Positions 16,805-26,399 of a stretch of DNA of 64,000 nucleotides are shown in pieces (position 1 is the stretch's first letter; every line of letters begins with the position of its first letter). The position numbers and the translations under genes were made by a program. Location of the stretch: contig NZ_FPBO01000008.1 of NCBI RefSeq assembly GCF_900116645.1, positions 183,500 to 247,499 of the forward strand, read 5' to 3'. Under the pieces are notes generated by a model. The model searched no databases, was not told where the DNA came from, and saw nothing but the letters and a program-made list of their open reading frames with translations. The stretch is from Pseudoduganella namucuonensis. GTDB lineage: Bacteria; Pseudomonadota; Gammaproteobacteria; Burkholderiales; Burkholderiaceae_D.

Positions 16805-18475
16805 ATGCGTTGGGGGACATGGACGGTGGGCCGGCGGCTGGCGGCGGGATTTGGATTGCTGCTCGTGGTGATGGTGGCGCTGGCCGCCGTCGGCGTCGCC
16901 AGCCTGTCGCGCGTGGGGGAGATCAACGCCCGCCTGGTGGAGCGCGACTGGGCCAAGGCCGACGCCGCCGGCGTGGTCAGCCTGCTGACGCGCGAGAACG
17001 CGCGCTACACGCTGCAGCTGTTCATCGCGGCGCCGGACGAGCGGTCCGCCATCCTGGCGCGCATCGACGGCAACAAGGCGCGCATCGGCGCCGCGCTCGA
17101 CAGCCTGGACAGGCTGGTCTACATGGAGCGCGGCCGGAGCATGCTGGCCGGCATACGCGAGGCCCGCGCGCGCTATGTGCGCTCGTTCACCGCCGCCGCC
17201 GCGCTGCTGGCGGCCGGCGCCAGGGAGCCGGCCGCCGCCCTGATGCGCGGCGAGACGCTGCCCTTGCTGGACGCGCTGCAGGAGCGGGTGCTGGAATTCG
17301 CCGAGCTGCAGCGCCAGGCCGCGCTGGAGGGCGGCGCGGCGGTGCGGCAGGGCATCGAGCAGGCCAGGGCCACGCTGCTGGCGGGCGCCGCCGCCGGCGT
17401 GCTGCTGGGCGTGGCGGCGGCCTGCGCCATCGTGCGCGGCCTGACGCGCCAGCTCGGCGGCGAACCGGCCCACGCCTCGGCCATCGCCGGCCACGTGGCG
17501 GCGGGCGACCTGTCGGTGGCGATCGCGCTGCGCCCCGGCGACCAGGCCAGCCTGATGCACGCGCTGGCGGCCATGCGCGACAAGCTGGCGCGCCTGGTGG
17601 ACGGCGTGCGCGGCGGCACCGAGGCCATGGCCGGCGCGGCGGCGCAGTTCGCCGCCGGCAATGTGGACCTGTCCGGGCGCACCGAACAGCAGGCCGGCTC
17701 GCTGCGGGAAACGGCGGCCGCGCTGGCGCAGCTGGCGGCCACCGTCGCGGCCAACGCGGAGCACGCCGGCCATGCCAGCGGCCTGGCGCGGGACGCCGCC
17801 CGCGCCGCCGACGAGGGCGCCGCCGCGGTGGGCCACGTGGCCGACGGCATGGCGCGCATCGACGCCACCTCGCGCCGCATCGGCGAGATCCTGGGCGTGA
17901 TCGACGGCATCGCCTTCCAGACCAACATCCTGGCCCTGAACGCGGCGGTGGAGGCGGCGCGGGCCGGCGAGCAGGGGCGCGGCTTCGCGGTGGTGGCGGG
18001 CGAGGTGCGGCAACTGGCGCAGCGCTCGGCGGCGGCGGCCAGGGACATCAAGGACCTGATCGGCGTGTCGGTGGCGCAGGTGGCCGAAGGCACGCGACTG
18101 GCGGACCACGCCGGCGAGGCCATGCGCGGCATGATGGACGGGATCGGCCGCGTGGCCGGCATCATGGGCGAGATCGCCCGCGCCAGCGGCGAGCAGGCGG
18201 CCGGCATCGCGCAGGTGAACCAGGCGGTCGGCCGGATGGACGCGCTGACGCGGCAGAACGCCGCGCTGGTGGAGGAGGCGGCCGCCGCGGCGGCCTCTCT
18301 GCGCGACCAGGCCGCCCGGCTCGCCGACGACGCCGCCGTGTTCAAGCTGGCCGGCCCGGCGCCCGCGCGGCGCCCGGAACCGGGCCGCGTCCCCGCGTCC
18401 GCCCCGGTCCCGCGCGGCGGCTTAGCCCGAGAGCGTGGCGTTGTGGCTGCGCTCCCCGATCTTCACGTTCGTTAG
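16805..18475 (+). CDS. Methyl-accepting chemotaxis protein
   Basis: 556 residues. A transmembrane segment (about 13-35), a four-helix-bundle periplasmic domain (about 36-195), a second transmembrane segment (about 196-216), a HAMP-like linker ([20 protein letters not shown]) and the coiled-coil signalling domain. The hairpin tip [20 protein letters not shown] and [17 protein letters not shown] is intact, so it should couple to CheW/CheA. AGGGGGA lies directly before the ATG; the open frame extends far upstream but only as antisense-like shadow of the preceding gene. The C-terminal tail is long and Pro/Arg-rich, with no CheR-binding pentapeptide. Its last 54 bases overlap the convergent GH28 gene. 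Confidence 0.87.
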   Translation: MRWGTWTVGRRLAAGFGLLLVVMVALAAVGVASLSRVGEINARLVERDWAKADAAGVVSLLTRENARYTLQLFIAAPDERSAILARIDGNKARIGAALDSLDRLVYMERGRSMLAGIREARARYVRSFTAAAALLAAGAREPAAALMRGETLPLLDALQERVLEFAELQRQAALEGGAAVRQGIEQARATLLAGAAAGVLLGVAAACAIVRGLTRQLGGEPAHASAIAGHVAAGDLSVAIALRPGDQASLMHALAAMRDKLARLVDGVRGGTEAMAGAAAQFAAGNVDLSGRTEQQAGSLRETAAALAQLAATVAANAEHAGHASGLARDAARAADEGAAAVGHVADGMARIDATSRRIGEILGVIDGIAFQTNILALNAAVEAARAGEQGRGFAVVAGEVRQLAQRSAAAARDIKDLIGVSVAQVAEGTRLADHAGEAMRGMMDGIGRVAGIMGEIARASGEQAAGIAQVNQAVGRMDALTRQNAALVEEAAAAAASLRDQAARLADDAAVFKLAGPAPARRPEPGRVPASAPVPRGGLARERGVVAALPDLHVR

Positions 18476-20254
18476 CGTGAGGCCCCGCACGTTGTGGATG
18501 AACCAGGGCTGGTCCGCGTTGCGCGGCGTGCCGAAATCGCAGTCGCGGATGCTGATGTCGGTCAGCGGCGGCACCGGCGCGCCGGCGGCGCCGTTGTAGC
18601 TGTGCGCCACCGGGCCCAGGATGACGAAGGCCTGGTAACTGGAATACGCGCCGTCCCCGGTCTTCACGTTGGAGACGCGGATATCCGAGATGTGCACGTC
18701 CGACACCCGCGGCGGGCGGGTGCGCACGTTGTCGAAGCCGGGCGTGTAGTCGCAGTCGATGGTGATCACCGCGCCGCCGCCGGAGGACACGGTCCTGGGC
18801 GGGATCGGCCCGCCCTCGATCGGCTTGTAGAAGCCCGCCTTGGTGCGCACGCCGTTCGGCAGCACCAGGTCGCGCACGTAAAAGTGGCGCAGGTAGCCGC
18901 CGCGGTTCATATTGGTCTTCATGCGCACCGCCGTGCCCAGGGGATCGCTGGCCCAGTGCATATTGCGGATCTCCAGGTGCTGGGCGTACACGTGCTCGAT
19001 GCCGGCCGCCATTTCGCTGCCCAGCGTGATCGCGCCGTGGCCGCTGTTCATGACGCTGTTCTGGATCACCACGTCGCGGGTGGGGCCGTACTGCGTGTCC
19101 GTGCCCTTGCCGGCCTTGATGGCGATGCAGTCGTCGCCGGTGTTGAACAGGCAGCCATCCACCAGCACCGTCTCGCAGGATTCGGGGTCGAAGCCGTCGG
19201 AGTTCGGGCCCATGCTCTCCATCTTCACCTTCGAGAAGTGCACGTTGCGGCAGTTGACCGGGTGGTGCAGCCAGAACGGGCTGGCCAGCACCTGGTAGCC
19301 CCGCATCAGCACGTCGCTGCAGCCGACGAATTCGACCATGCAGGGACGCAGGAAGTGGCCCTTGCCGAACACCCGCTTGCCGATGGCCACGCGCGCCTCC
19401 GACAGCGCCGGCAGGAACTTCTCGTCGCTGCGCCAGTTGGGATTGGCGCCCTGTATCAGCGCCAGTTCGGCCTCCGGCAATTGCGGCGCCAGCGCGGAGA
19501 GCGAGGCGGCGTTGGCGGGATTGACCACGCCCTGGCGGGCGGTGGGGCTGGTGGCGTTCTTGCCGCTCCAGGCCCACCAGTTGTCGCCGCTGCCGTCCTC
19601 GAAGGTCACGCCGCCCTGGCCGTTCAGGGTGCTGGTCCAGTCCTCGCCGGTGAGGGCGATGTTGCGCTGGTTGTGGGCGTACACCAGCGGCGTGTAGTTC
19701 AGGCAGTCGTTGCCCTGCCAGCGCGACAGCGACAGCTTGCCGTTGGCGCCGCAGTCGTATTCGCCGTGCTTGGCGTAGTCCGCCGGATTGGCGCTGAAGC
19801 ACACCTGCGCGTTCGCCGCCAGGTGCACGTGGACGTTGGACAGCAGCACGATGGGCCCCTTGCAGTACCAGTTCCCGGCCGGGATGACGACGCGCCCGCC
19901 GCCGGCCTTGCTGGCGGCGGCGATGGCGTCGCGGATGGCGGGGTGGCAGTCGTGCGAGCCGGGCGAGGGCGTCAGCAGCTCCGTGGGACCCTGCTCGCTG
20001 TCCAGGAAGCCCCTGGCCTTGCTCATCGCGCAGGGCTTGGCCCCGAACGTGGTGATCGCGTAGTCGCGTTTGGGGAAGGCCAGCGGCGTGGCGAATTTGC
20101 CGATGATGGCCTCGGCGCGCGTCCAGGGATCGGCCGCGGCCTTGGCGGCGGTGTCCGCCAGCGCCGACGCGCCGGGAGCCAGCAGCGCGGCCGCGCCGGC
20201 GCCCTTCAGCAGCGCGCGGCGCCGGGTGTCGATGGCTTGCATGGTCGTCCTCAT
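18422..20254 (-). CDS. Polygalacturonase-like glycoside hydrolase (GH28), Tat-exported
   Basis: 610 residues. GH28 enzymes hydrolyse homogalacturonan or rhamnogalacturonan by inversion on a right-handed beta-helix. The N-terminus [19 protein letters not shown] is a twin-arginine signal. All four GH28 blocks are visible: NSDGFD (about 353), GDDCIAIK with the paired catalytic Asp (about 375), [11 protein letters not shown] (about 406) and RMKT (about 443), the last close to the usual RIK. It is longer than simple polygalacturonases (about 400), mostly by an N-terminal and mid insertion. The ATG overlaps the stop of the GH105 gene (ATGA), implying translational coupling. Oligogalacturonides from it would feed the GH105 enzyme. 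Confidence 0.88.
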   Translation of the reverse strand: MRTTMQAIDTRRRALLKGAGAAALLAPGASALADTAAKAAADPWTRAEAIIGKFATPLAFPKRDYAITTFGAKPCAMSKARGFLDSEQGPTELLTPSPGSHDCHPAIRDAIAAASKAGGGRVVIPAGNWYCKGPIVLLSNVHVHLAANAQVCFSANPADYAKHGEYDCGANGKLSLSRWQGNDCLNYTPLVYAHNQRNIALTGEDWTSTLNGQGGVTFEDGSGDNWWAWSGKNATSPTARQGVVNPANAASLSALAPQLPEAELALIQGANPNWRSDEKFLPALSEARVAIGKRVFGKGHFLRPCMVEFVGCSDVLMRGYQVLASPFWLHHPVNCRNVHFSKVKMESMGPNSDGFDPESCETVLVDGCLFNTGDDCIAIKAGKGTDTQYGPTRDVVIQNSVMNSGHGAITLGSEMAAGIEHVYAQHLEIRNMHWASDPLGTAVRMKTNMNRGGYLRHFYVRDLVLPNGVRTKAGFYKPIEGGPIPPRTVSSGGGAVITIDCDYTPGFDNVRTRPPRVSDVHISDIRVSNVKTGDGAYSSYQAFVILGPVAHSYNGAAGAPVPPLTDISIRDCDFGTPRNADQPWFIHNVRGLTLTNVKIGERSHNATLSG

Positions 20255-21645
20255 GGTTTCTTGGGTCCGTAGTGGTAGGTCCGCACCTTGTCGGTGATGG
20301 CGATGTCCGGGTTGGTGACCAGCCGGATCATCTCCGCGCCGGCCAGCAGCATCGGGCCATAGCCGGCCATCGCGTTAACGCTGACCGGACGGTTGTAGTA
20401 GTAGACATGATCGTTGGCGAAGGTGGTGGCGACGCAGCCGCCCTCGATGCCGCCCTGCGCGTTGATGCGCGAGGACAGGCCCGCCCATCCCGCCTGGGCG
20501 ATGGGGCCGTAGGTGGTGGGGCTGATCCACCCCTCGTTGACGGCGTGCGCGATGGCGTAGACGAACATGGCGCTGCCCGAGGTTTCCATGTAGGAGCGCT
20601 CGCGGTCCAGCATCTGGTGCCACAGGCCCTCCTCGGACTGCAGCTCGGCGATGCCGCGCAACGCGCGCCGGTGCTGCGCCAGCACGTCCTGGTAGCCGGG
20701 ATGGTCCCTGGGCAGCACGTCCAGCAGGTCGGACAGGGCCAGCACGGCCCAGCCGTTGGCGCGGCCCCAGTGGAACCGCGGCGCGTCCGGGTTGTTGGCG
20801 TTCCAGCCGTGGGTGTACACGCCCAGTTGCGGGTTGAACAGGTAGCGCGACATGTTCAGCGCGTTCTTCACCGCGTCGTCGAAGTAGCGGCGCTCGCCGG
20901 TGAGGTGGCCCATCTCGGCCAGCGCCGGTATGCCCATGTACATGTCGTCCGCCCACACGGACCAGGCCTGCGGGCGGTTGCGCGCCAGCGTGCCGTCGGG
21001 CAGGCGTACCTGCTTGTTGGCCACCCAGTCGGCGCACACGGCGATGATGTGGGACAGGTCCGGCCCGATCTTCGCGAAGCGCGCGCGCACCATGGCCGCG
21101 CACATCGAGCCAGCGTCGTCCAGCGAATGCGGCGCCACGAAGCGCGCGAAGCTGTTGGCGCGGCCCAGCTTGAAGCGCTTTTCCTGCTCGCGGAAGTAGG
21201 GCAAGCGGTCGTTGAAGAAGTTCAGGTGGCGCTCGGTCATCGCGGTGAAACCCTGGTCGCCCGTGACGGCGCGCGCCTTGATCAGCCCCGCGTGCATCAC
21301 GCCCATTTCGTAGTTCATGATGCCGAAGTCGTTGGGCGACGGCTCCACGATGGCGTGCGGTGACGGCGTGGAGAAGTCGGTGACGGGCTGGCCGGTGTTG
21401 CGGTCGACGACGCGGCTGGGCGTGGCCCGGTCGATGAAGGCGCGCACCTTGTGCAGGTCCGCCGTGATCTCGGCCACCACGGGCAGCTTGTAGGGCACCG
21501 GGTAGGTGCCTTCGAGCGGGTCGGACAGGTTCTTGTTGTCCGGATTGCGGTAGGGGCCCGCCGCCTGCGCCGCCTGCGCCACCTGGGCCACCTGCACCAG
21601 CGCCGGCAGCGCGGCCGCCGCCATCAGGCAAAGTATCCTCCTCAT
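20251..21645 (-). CDS. Unsaturated rhamnogalacturonyl/glucuronyl hydrolase-like (GH105)
   Basis: 464 residues with a signal peptide. The sequence fits the GH105/GH88 (YteR/RhiN-like) alpha6/alpha6-barrel enzymes, which hydrate and remove the unsaturated uronic acid left at the non-reducing end by pectin lyases. Recognisable parts are WADDMYMGIPALAEMGHLTG near residue 236 and HWGRANGWAVLALSDLL near 293, which contains the family's WGR.NGW block. YMETSGSAMFVYAIAHAV follows near 355. The export signal suggests a periplasmic site. Its ATG is one base beyond the GH43 stop, and its own stop overlaps the GH28 start, so the three hydrolases form a tight operon. Confidence 0.83.
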   Translation of the reverse strand: MRRILCLMAAAALPALVQVAQVAQAAQAAGPYRNPDNKNLSDPLEGTYPVPYKLPVVAEITADLHKVRAFIDRATPSRVVDRNTGQPVTDFSTPSPHAIVEPSPNDFGIMNYEMGVMHAGLIKARAVTGDQGFTAMTERHLNFFNDRLPYFREQEKRFKLGRANSFARFVAPHSLDDAGSMCAAMVRARFAKIGPDLSHIIAVCADWVANKQVRLPDGTLARNRPQAWSVWADDMYMGIPALAEMGHLTGERRYFDDAVKNALNMSRYLFNPQLGVYTHGWNANNPDAPRFHWGRANGWAVLALSDLLDVLPRDHPGYQDVLAQHRRALRGIAELQSEEGLWHQMLDRERSYMETSGSAMFVYAIAHAVNEGWISPTTYGPIAQAGWAGLSSRINAQGGIEGGCVATTFANDHVYYYNRPVSVNAMAGYGPMLLAGAEMIRLVTNPDIAITDKVRTYHYGPKKP

Positions 21646-21646
21646 G

Positions 21647-23275
21647 TCAGCGGCTCACGCGGAAGTAGTCGGCGTCCAGGTGGCCGGTGGCGGGCTGGCC
21701 GCCGTCGCCCACGCTGAACAGGCCCATTTGCGCGCCCACCCAGTGTCCCTTGGTGGCCGCGAACGGCGCGCCGGCCGGCGTGAACTGCTTGCCGTCCACG
21801 CTGTAGTGGAATTGGGCCTGGGCGCCGTCCGCCATGGTCATGCGCAGGGATAGCGCCGCCGGGGCCTTGGGCAGGACCACCGTGCTTTGCTCCTTGCAGC
21901 GCGGCGCGAACGGCGTGCAGGTGGTGTAGACCAGCTGCAGGTCCCCGCCCTGCTTGCGCAGGCCCAGCCAGGCGTAGCTCATGGCGTTCAGGATCAGGCC
22001 CGCCCGGTCGCCGTCGGCGGCGTCGCGCAGCTCGACGCGGGTGTCGACGGTGAAGGCGGAGGCGGGCAGCTTCTGGCCCAGGATGTTGGGCGCGGCACGC
22101 AGGAAGTCCCTGGATTCGGGGAATGCCTGCGTGTTCAGGCGCAGGTGGCCGGGGCGCGCCGACAGCGAGTGCCAGCCCTGTTGCGGGTTGGCGTTCCACT
22201 GCCATTGAGGCCCCAGCGCCTGGCCGCTGAATTCATCGCTGGTGGCCGGCACGGCGACGGGCTGGCCGGCGACGGGCTTGCGATAGGTGGACACCGGGTT
22301 GCCGGTGCCCGCTTTCGGGCCGGCCTGGCCGATCACGGGCCAGTCGTCCGCCCATGTCATGGGCTGCAGGTGCACCACGCGGCCGTAGGCCTTGCGGTCC
22401 TGGAAGTGCAGGAACCAGTCCTTGCCGTCCTGCGCGCGCACCCATGCGCCCTGGTGCGGTCCGTTGACGGACGTGTCGCCCTTTTCCATGACGATGCGGT
22501 CCTCGTACGGCCCCACGATGGAGCGCGAACGGAACACCGATTGCCAGCCTTCCTCGACGCCGCCGGCCGGCGCGAACACATAGTAGTAGCCGTTGTGCTT
22601 GTAGAACTTGGGCCCTTCCAGCGTCTTGTAGCCGGGCAGCTTGTGGCCGTCGATGACGACCTTGCCCTGGCCGTCCTTGTCCAGCAGGCGCTTGCCGTCG
22701 GGGGACATGGCGCGCAGCGTGAGGATGTTGTTGAAGCCGGAGCGGCTCTTGGCCCAGCCGTGCAGCAAATACGCCTTGCCGTCGTCGTCCCACATGGGCG
22801 TCGGGTCGATGATGCCTTTGCCGGGCAGCAGCAGGTGGGGCTCGCTCCACGGGCCGGTGAAGCGCTCGGCGGTGAGCACGTAGATGCCGTGGTCCGGATC
22901 GGGATAGAAGATCCAGAACTTGCCGTCGTGGTGGCGCAGGCAGGGCGCCCACACGCCGCCGCCGTGGCGCGGCACGTTGAAGTGCGCGGCCGGCGGCAGC
23001 TTGGGCAGGGCGTGGCCCACCAGTTCCCAGTTCACCATGTCCTTCGATTGCAGCAGCGGCAGGCCGGGGGCGCTGTTGAAGCTGGATGAGGTCATGTAGT
23101 AGGTGTCGCCGACGCGCACCGCGTCCGGGTCCGAGTAGTCGGCGTTCAGCACCGGGTTCTGGTAGGAACCGTTGCCCAGGTCCGCGACCCAGGGTTCGGC
23201 GGCCTGGCTGGCCGCCATCGGCAGCAGCGCCGCCAGCAATGCAGTGAGGGTATGGTTTCGCATGGCTCTTCGCAT
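21647..23275 (-). CDS. GH43 family glycoside hydrolase with C-terminal beta-sandwich
   Basis: 542 residues with a signal peptide ending near SQAAEP. The five-bladed propeller of GH43 is shown by QNPVLNADYSDPDAVRVGDTY (catalytic base Asp), GIIDPTPMWDDDGKAYLLHGW (second Asp) and YKTLEGPKFYKHNGYYYVFAP (acid Glu). The last 190 residues form the concanavalin-like domain common in beta-xylosidase/arabinofuranosidase-type GH43 proteins, with FTVDTRVELRDAADGDRAGL. In this pectin operon it probably trims arabinan or galactan side chains. The start is uncertain: an in-frame ATG at 23263 has a weak GAAGAG site. The gene begins 15 bases after the TonB receptor stop. Confidence 0.85.
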   Translation of the reverse strand: MRRAMRNHTLTALLAALLPMAASQAAEPWVADLGNGSYQNPVLNADYSDPDAVRVGDTYYMTSSSFNSAPGLPLLQSKDMVNWELVGHALPKLPPAAHFNVPRHGGGVWAPCLRHHDGKFWIFYPDPDHGIYVLTAERFTGPWSEPHLLLPGKGIIDPTPMWDDDGKAYLLHGWAKSRSGFNNILTLRAMSPDGKRLLDKDGQGKVVIDGHKLPGYKTLEGPKFYKHNGYYYVFAPAGGVEEGWQSVFRSRSIVGPYEDRIVMEKGDTSVNGPHQGAWVRAQDGKDWFLHFQDRKAYGRVVHLQPMTWADDWPVIGQAGPKAGTGNPVSTYRKPVAGQPVAVPATSDEFSGQALGPQWQWNANPQQGWHSLSARPGHLRLNTQAFPESRDFLRAAPNILGQKLPASAFTVDTRVELRDAADGDRAGLILNAMSYAWLGLRKQGGDLQLVYTTCTPFAPRCKEQSTVVLPKAPAALSLRMTMADGAQAQFHYSVDGKQFTPAGAPFAATKGHWVGAQMGLFSVGDGGQPATGHLDADYFRVSR

Positions 23276-23290
23276 GGTTGGAACGAATGG

Positions 23291-26091
23291 TTAGAACGAA
23301 TAGTTGACGCGCGCGCTGTAGGCGCGGCCGATCGGCTTCGACACATTCTGCGCGAACACCACGCGCGAGCCCAGGCGCTGGTTCGACAGCGGCGGGTCCT
23401 TGTCCAGCAGGTTGTTGATGCCGAAGGTGACCTTCAGCTTGTCCGACACCGAGTAGTTGCTGGTCAGGTTGTACAGGATGGTGGGCTCGATCACGTTGAA
23501 GTAGGGCTGGCCCGGCTTCTGGGTCGGCAGCGCGTTGGTGTCCTCGTAGTCCGAGGTGTAGGCCTGGGTCAGTGTCAGGCCGAACTGCTTGTGGCTCCAC
23601 GAGGCGCGCAGGTTGTGCTCCAGCGGTACACATAGGTGTTGGCCGAGGTGGCGCCGGTGGCCAGCGCGCCGGGCTTGCCCACGCTGTCCACCCAGGTGCC
23701 GCCCGCCTCGTTCTGGCCCTCGTAGCTGTCCACGTAGGTGCCGTCCAGGCTCACGCCGAACTTGCCGTAGCCGGTGGTCGGCCAGGTGTAGCTGATGCTG
23801 GTGTCGATGCCGCTGGTGCGCAGGCCGCCCATGTTCAGGCGCGTCTTGACGATGTAGTCCAGCGTGCCGTCGGCGTTGCGCACGAACAGGTCGGCGTAGT
23901 TGCCCAGGTTGGCGAAGATGGTGTCCTCGGAGATCTGCGCGATGGTGCCCTTCATGTTGATCGACCACACGTCGAACGACAGCACCATGTTCTTCACCGG
24001 CGACAGCACGATGCCGGCCGTGAGGGTGCGCGCCTTCTCGGGCTGCAGCTCGGGGTTGGCGCCGGTCAGTGTCACCAGGTTGGTGTTGCAGACCTTGGCC
24101 GGGTCCATGCCCGCGTAGCGCGGATCGGTGGACAGGCTGCCGGTGCCGGGGATGGACGGCGTGGCGCTCGGGCACAGCAGCGGATCGTCCCACTTGCCGG
24201 TGGACGGGGTGCGGGTGCGCGGCGTGCCGTACAGCTCAGGCAGCGTCGGCGCGCGGAAGCCGGTGCTGGCGGTGCCGCGCACCATGACCTCCTGCGCCGG
24301 CTGCCAGCGCACGCTCAGCTTGGGGTTGACGGTGCCGCCGAAATCGCTGAAATGGTCGGCGCGCACGGCGCCGGTCAAGGTCAGTTGCCTGGTGATCGGC
24401 GCGTCGGCCTCCAGGTACAGGCCGGCCACGGTGCGCGAGCCGGTCGGATAGGCGCCCGGCGTGCCGGACACCTTGTACACCACCTCGTTGGCGACGGCGT
24501 CGGTGCCGTCGCGGTAGGTTTCCTTGTGCCAGTCGCCGCCGACGGCCAGCACCAGCGGGCCGCCGGCCAGTTCCATCATCGGACGGCTCGCGTTGAAGTC
24601 CGGGCCGTAGTACTTGACGCGCGCGGTGCGGTAGGTGATGCCGTCGCGGCTGATGCTGTCCAGGTAGGCGTCGCCGGCCGCGTCCTGCGGTCCGAAGGGA
24701 TTGAGGGTGCCGTTGGCCACGCCCTTGTAGATGCCCTCGGTGCTGAAGAAGCCGCTCTTCCAGGTGACGGCGCGCTTGCTCTGCGCGGCGGTCAGGCCCA
24801 CCTTGTAGTCCCAGCCCATGAATTCGCCCTGGTCCGCGACGGCCAGGCGGTGGGTGTTCTGGCGGTCGTCGGTGACGGCGGGGCCCACCTCGTCCATGCT
24901 CCAGGTCAGCGCCAGGTCCTGGCCGGTGACGCCCGCCACGGCGGGCACGCCGCCGCTGCCGCCGGGGTAGTACTTGCTGGCCTTGGTGATGAACAGCGGC
25001 TTGCGCAGGCCGGGGTTGTACTTGTCGTAGTCGGTCTGCGCGCCGAAGATCTGCGGCGGGTTGAGCGCGTCGATGTAGGACTCGGTGGTGAGCAGTTCCA
25101 CCGTCAGCAGCTTGTCGTCCCCGTGGCGCAGGGATGCCTTGGAAAACAGCGTGGCCTGCATGTTATCCGGCAGCAGCTGCGGGTACAGGTCCGGGTCCAG
25201 GATGCAGGTCTTGCTGCCGGCGCCGGAGGCCTTGGTGGAGGCGATCGCGTATTGGCTGTCGTAGGGCGCCTTGCAGCCGGCCGCGAAGTAGGGGTTGCCG
25301 GTGGTGGTGGTGGCCTTGCCGTTCTGGTACACGGTGAAGTTGGCCGGCGAGGACGAGGAGCCCGAGGTGTTCGAGGAGAAGGGATTGCCGCCCAGTTGCG
25401 CGATCAGGGTCGGATCGCTGATGTTGGGGCGGTCCTTCTGCAGCAGCGAGGAGCGCTTTTGCACGTCCAGCGAGGCGTAGACGTTCCAGCCCTGTTCGCG
25501 CAGGTCGCCCCAGCCGCTGACGATGCTGACGCGCCGCTGGTCGCCGCCGCCGTGGCGTTCCGGCTGCACGACGGCGCCGGTGACGGTGGTGCCCGTGTGG
25601 CTGCGCTTGGTGATGAAGTTGACCACGCCGGCGATGGCGTCGGTGCCGTAGATGGAGGAGGCGCCGTCGCGCAGCACTTCCACGCGCTCGACCGCGCTCA
25701 TGGGGATCACGTCGACGTTGATGGAGCTGTCGCCGATGGCCTCGTTGGGCAGGCGGCGGCCATTGAGCAGCACCAGCGTGCGGTTGGTGTTCAGGCCGCG
25801 CATATTGATCATGGTGCCCGAGCCGCCGCCGCCCACCGGTTCGTTGGTGGAGCCGACGGTGAGCGAGGTGGCCACCTCGGACATCGTGGTCAGCCCGCGC
25901 GCGACCAGTTCCTCGGCCTTGATGGTGGTGAGCGGCAGGGCGTTCTCCGTCGCCACCCGGCGGATGGAGGAACCCGTGACTTCCACGCGGGTCATGTTGT
26001 CGTCGTTCCGCTGGGCGGCGGCGGTGTTCACGAACGTGAGCACGGCGATGGCGATGGCGGACAGGGCCATCCGCGGGACGGTACTTTTCAT
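23291..26091 (-). pseudogene. TonB-dependent receptor of the pectin operon, broken by a one-base frameshift
   Basis: Two overlapping minus-strand frames together make one receptor of about 933 residues. The first (26091 to 23575) has a signal peptide, the plug with VEVLRDGASSIYGTDAIAGVVN and most of the barrel; it then runs out as WSTTCAPRGATSSSA. The second frame supplies the missing barrel end, LEHNLRASWSHKQFG through to ARVNYSF, a proper outer membrane C-terminus. Inserting one G in the codons for YRW-EHNL, at the CC pair at about 23620-23621 on the plus strand, restores a continuous protein. So this is a single-base deletion, either real or a sequencing error. If real, the product lacks its last strands and would not insert. 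It is the first gene of the GH43-GH105-GH28 operon and presumably imports pectic oligosaccharides. Confidence 0.8.
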
Positions 26092-26116
26092 GCGGTCTCC
26101 TGGTTCTTATGCGATG

Positions 26117-26172
26117 CTGGTCTGATCAATATTTCCTTCTGGTCAGGCCGATGATTATTTGGCCTGACCAAT
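26117..26172. promoter_or_regulatory. Cluster of three operator-like palindromes (TTGGYCWGRCCAA type)
   Basis: Three related palindromes lie just upstream of the TonB receptor: CTGGTCTGATCAAT (26117-26130), CTGGTCAGGCCGAT (26139-26152) and TTGGCCTGACCAAT (26159-26172), spaced about two helical turns apart. The shape TGGT-n-ACCA is typical for FadR-subfamily GntR repressors. Two further copies precede the divergent pectinesterase and one precedes the pectate lyase at 47.9 kb. No such regulator is encoded in the window. Confidence 0.6.
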
Positions 26173-26313
26173 ATGTGATAGCATGGATTAAAAATCATGT
26201 TTGCGCAAACAGAATTTTCAGCAACGTTGGAATTCCGTTGGGAAATCCCAGTCGTTTGCCTATGATTGCGTGACCATCGTCGGCCGCGCGGCGCCGCCCG
26301 GCGCGCGCGTGAA

Positions 26314-26381
26314 TTGGTCAGGCCACTAAATAGCCCAGGGCTATTTTCCGGTCAGGCCACTAAATAGCCCTGGGCTATTTT
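26314..26381. repeat. Tandem 32-base repeat with operator half and palindromic half
   Basis: Two copies (26316-26347 and 26350-26381) differ at one base. Each begins with GGTCAGGCC, the operator-like core seen upstream of the TonB receptor, and continues into AAATAGCCCAGGGCTATTT or AAATAGCCCTGGGCTATTT, a near-perfect palindrome followed by T residues. The period is 34 bases. They sit directly before the ribosome site of the pectinesterase, so each could act as operator, terminator or both. The remaining sequence back to 26173 holds no gene. Confidence 0.7.
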
Positions 26382-26399
26382 TCTGGGAAGGGAGAGGAA

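Noticed and set aside
26314..26381. CRISPR-like direct repeats
   Set aside because: Only two units, spacer of two bases, and no cas genes; the units are operator/palindrome elements.
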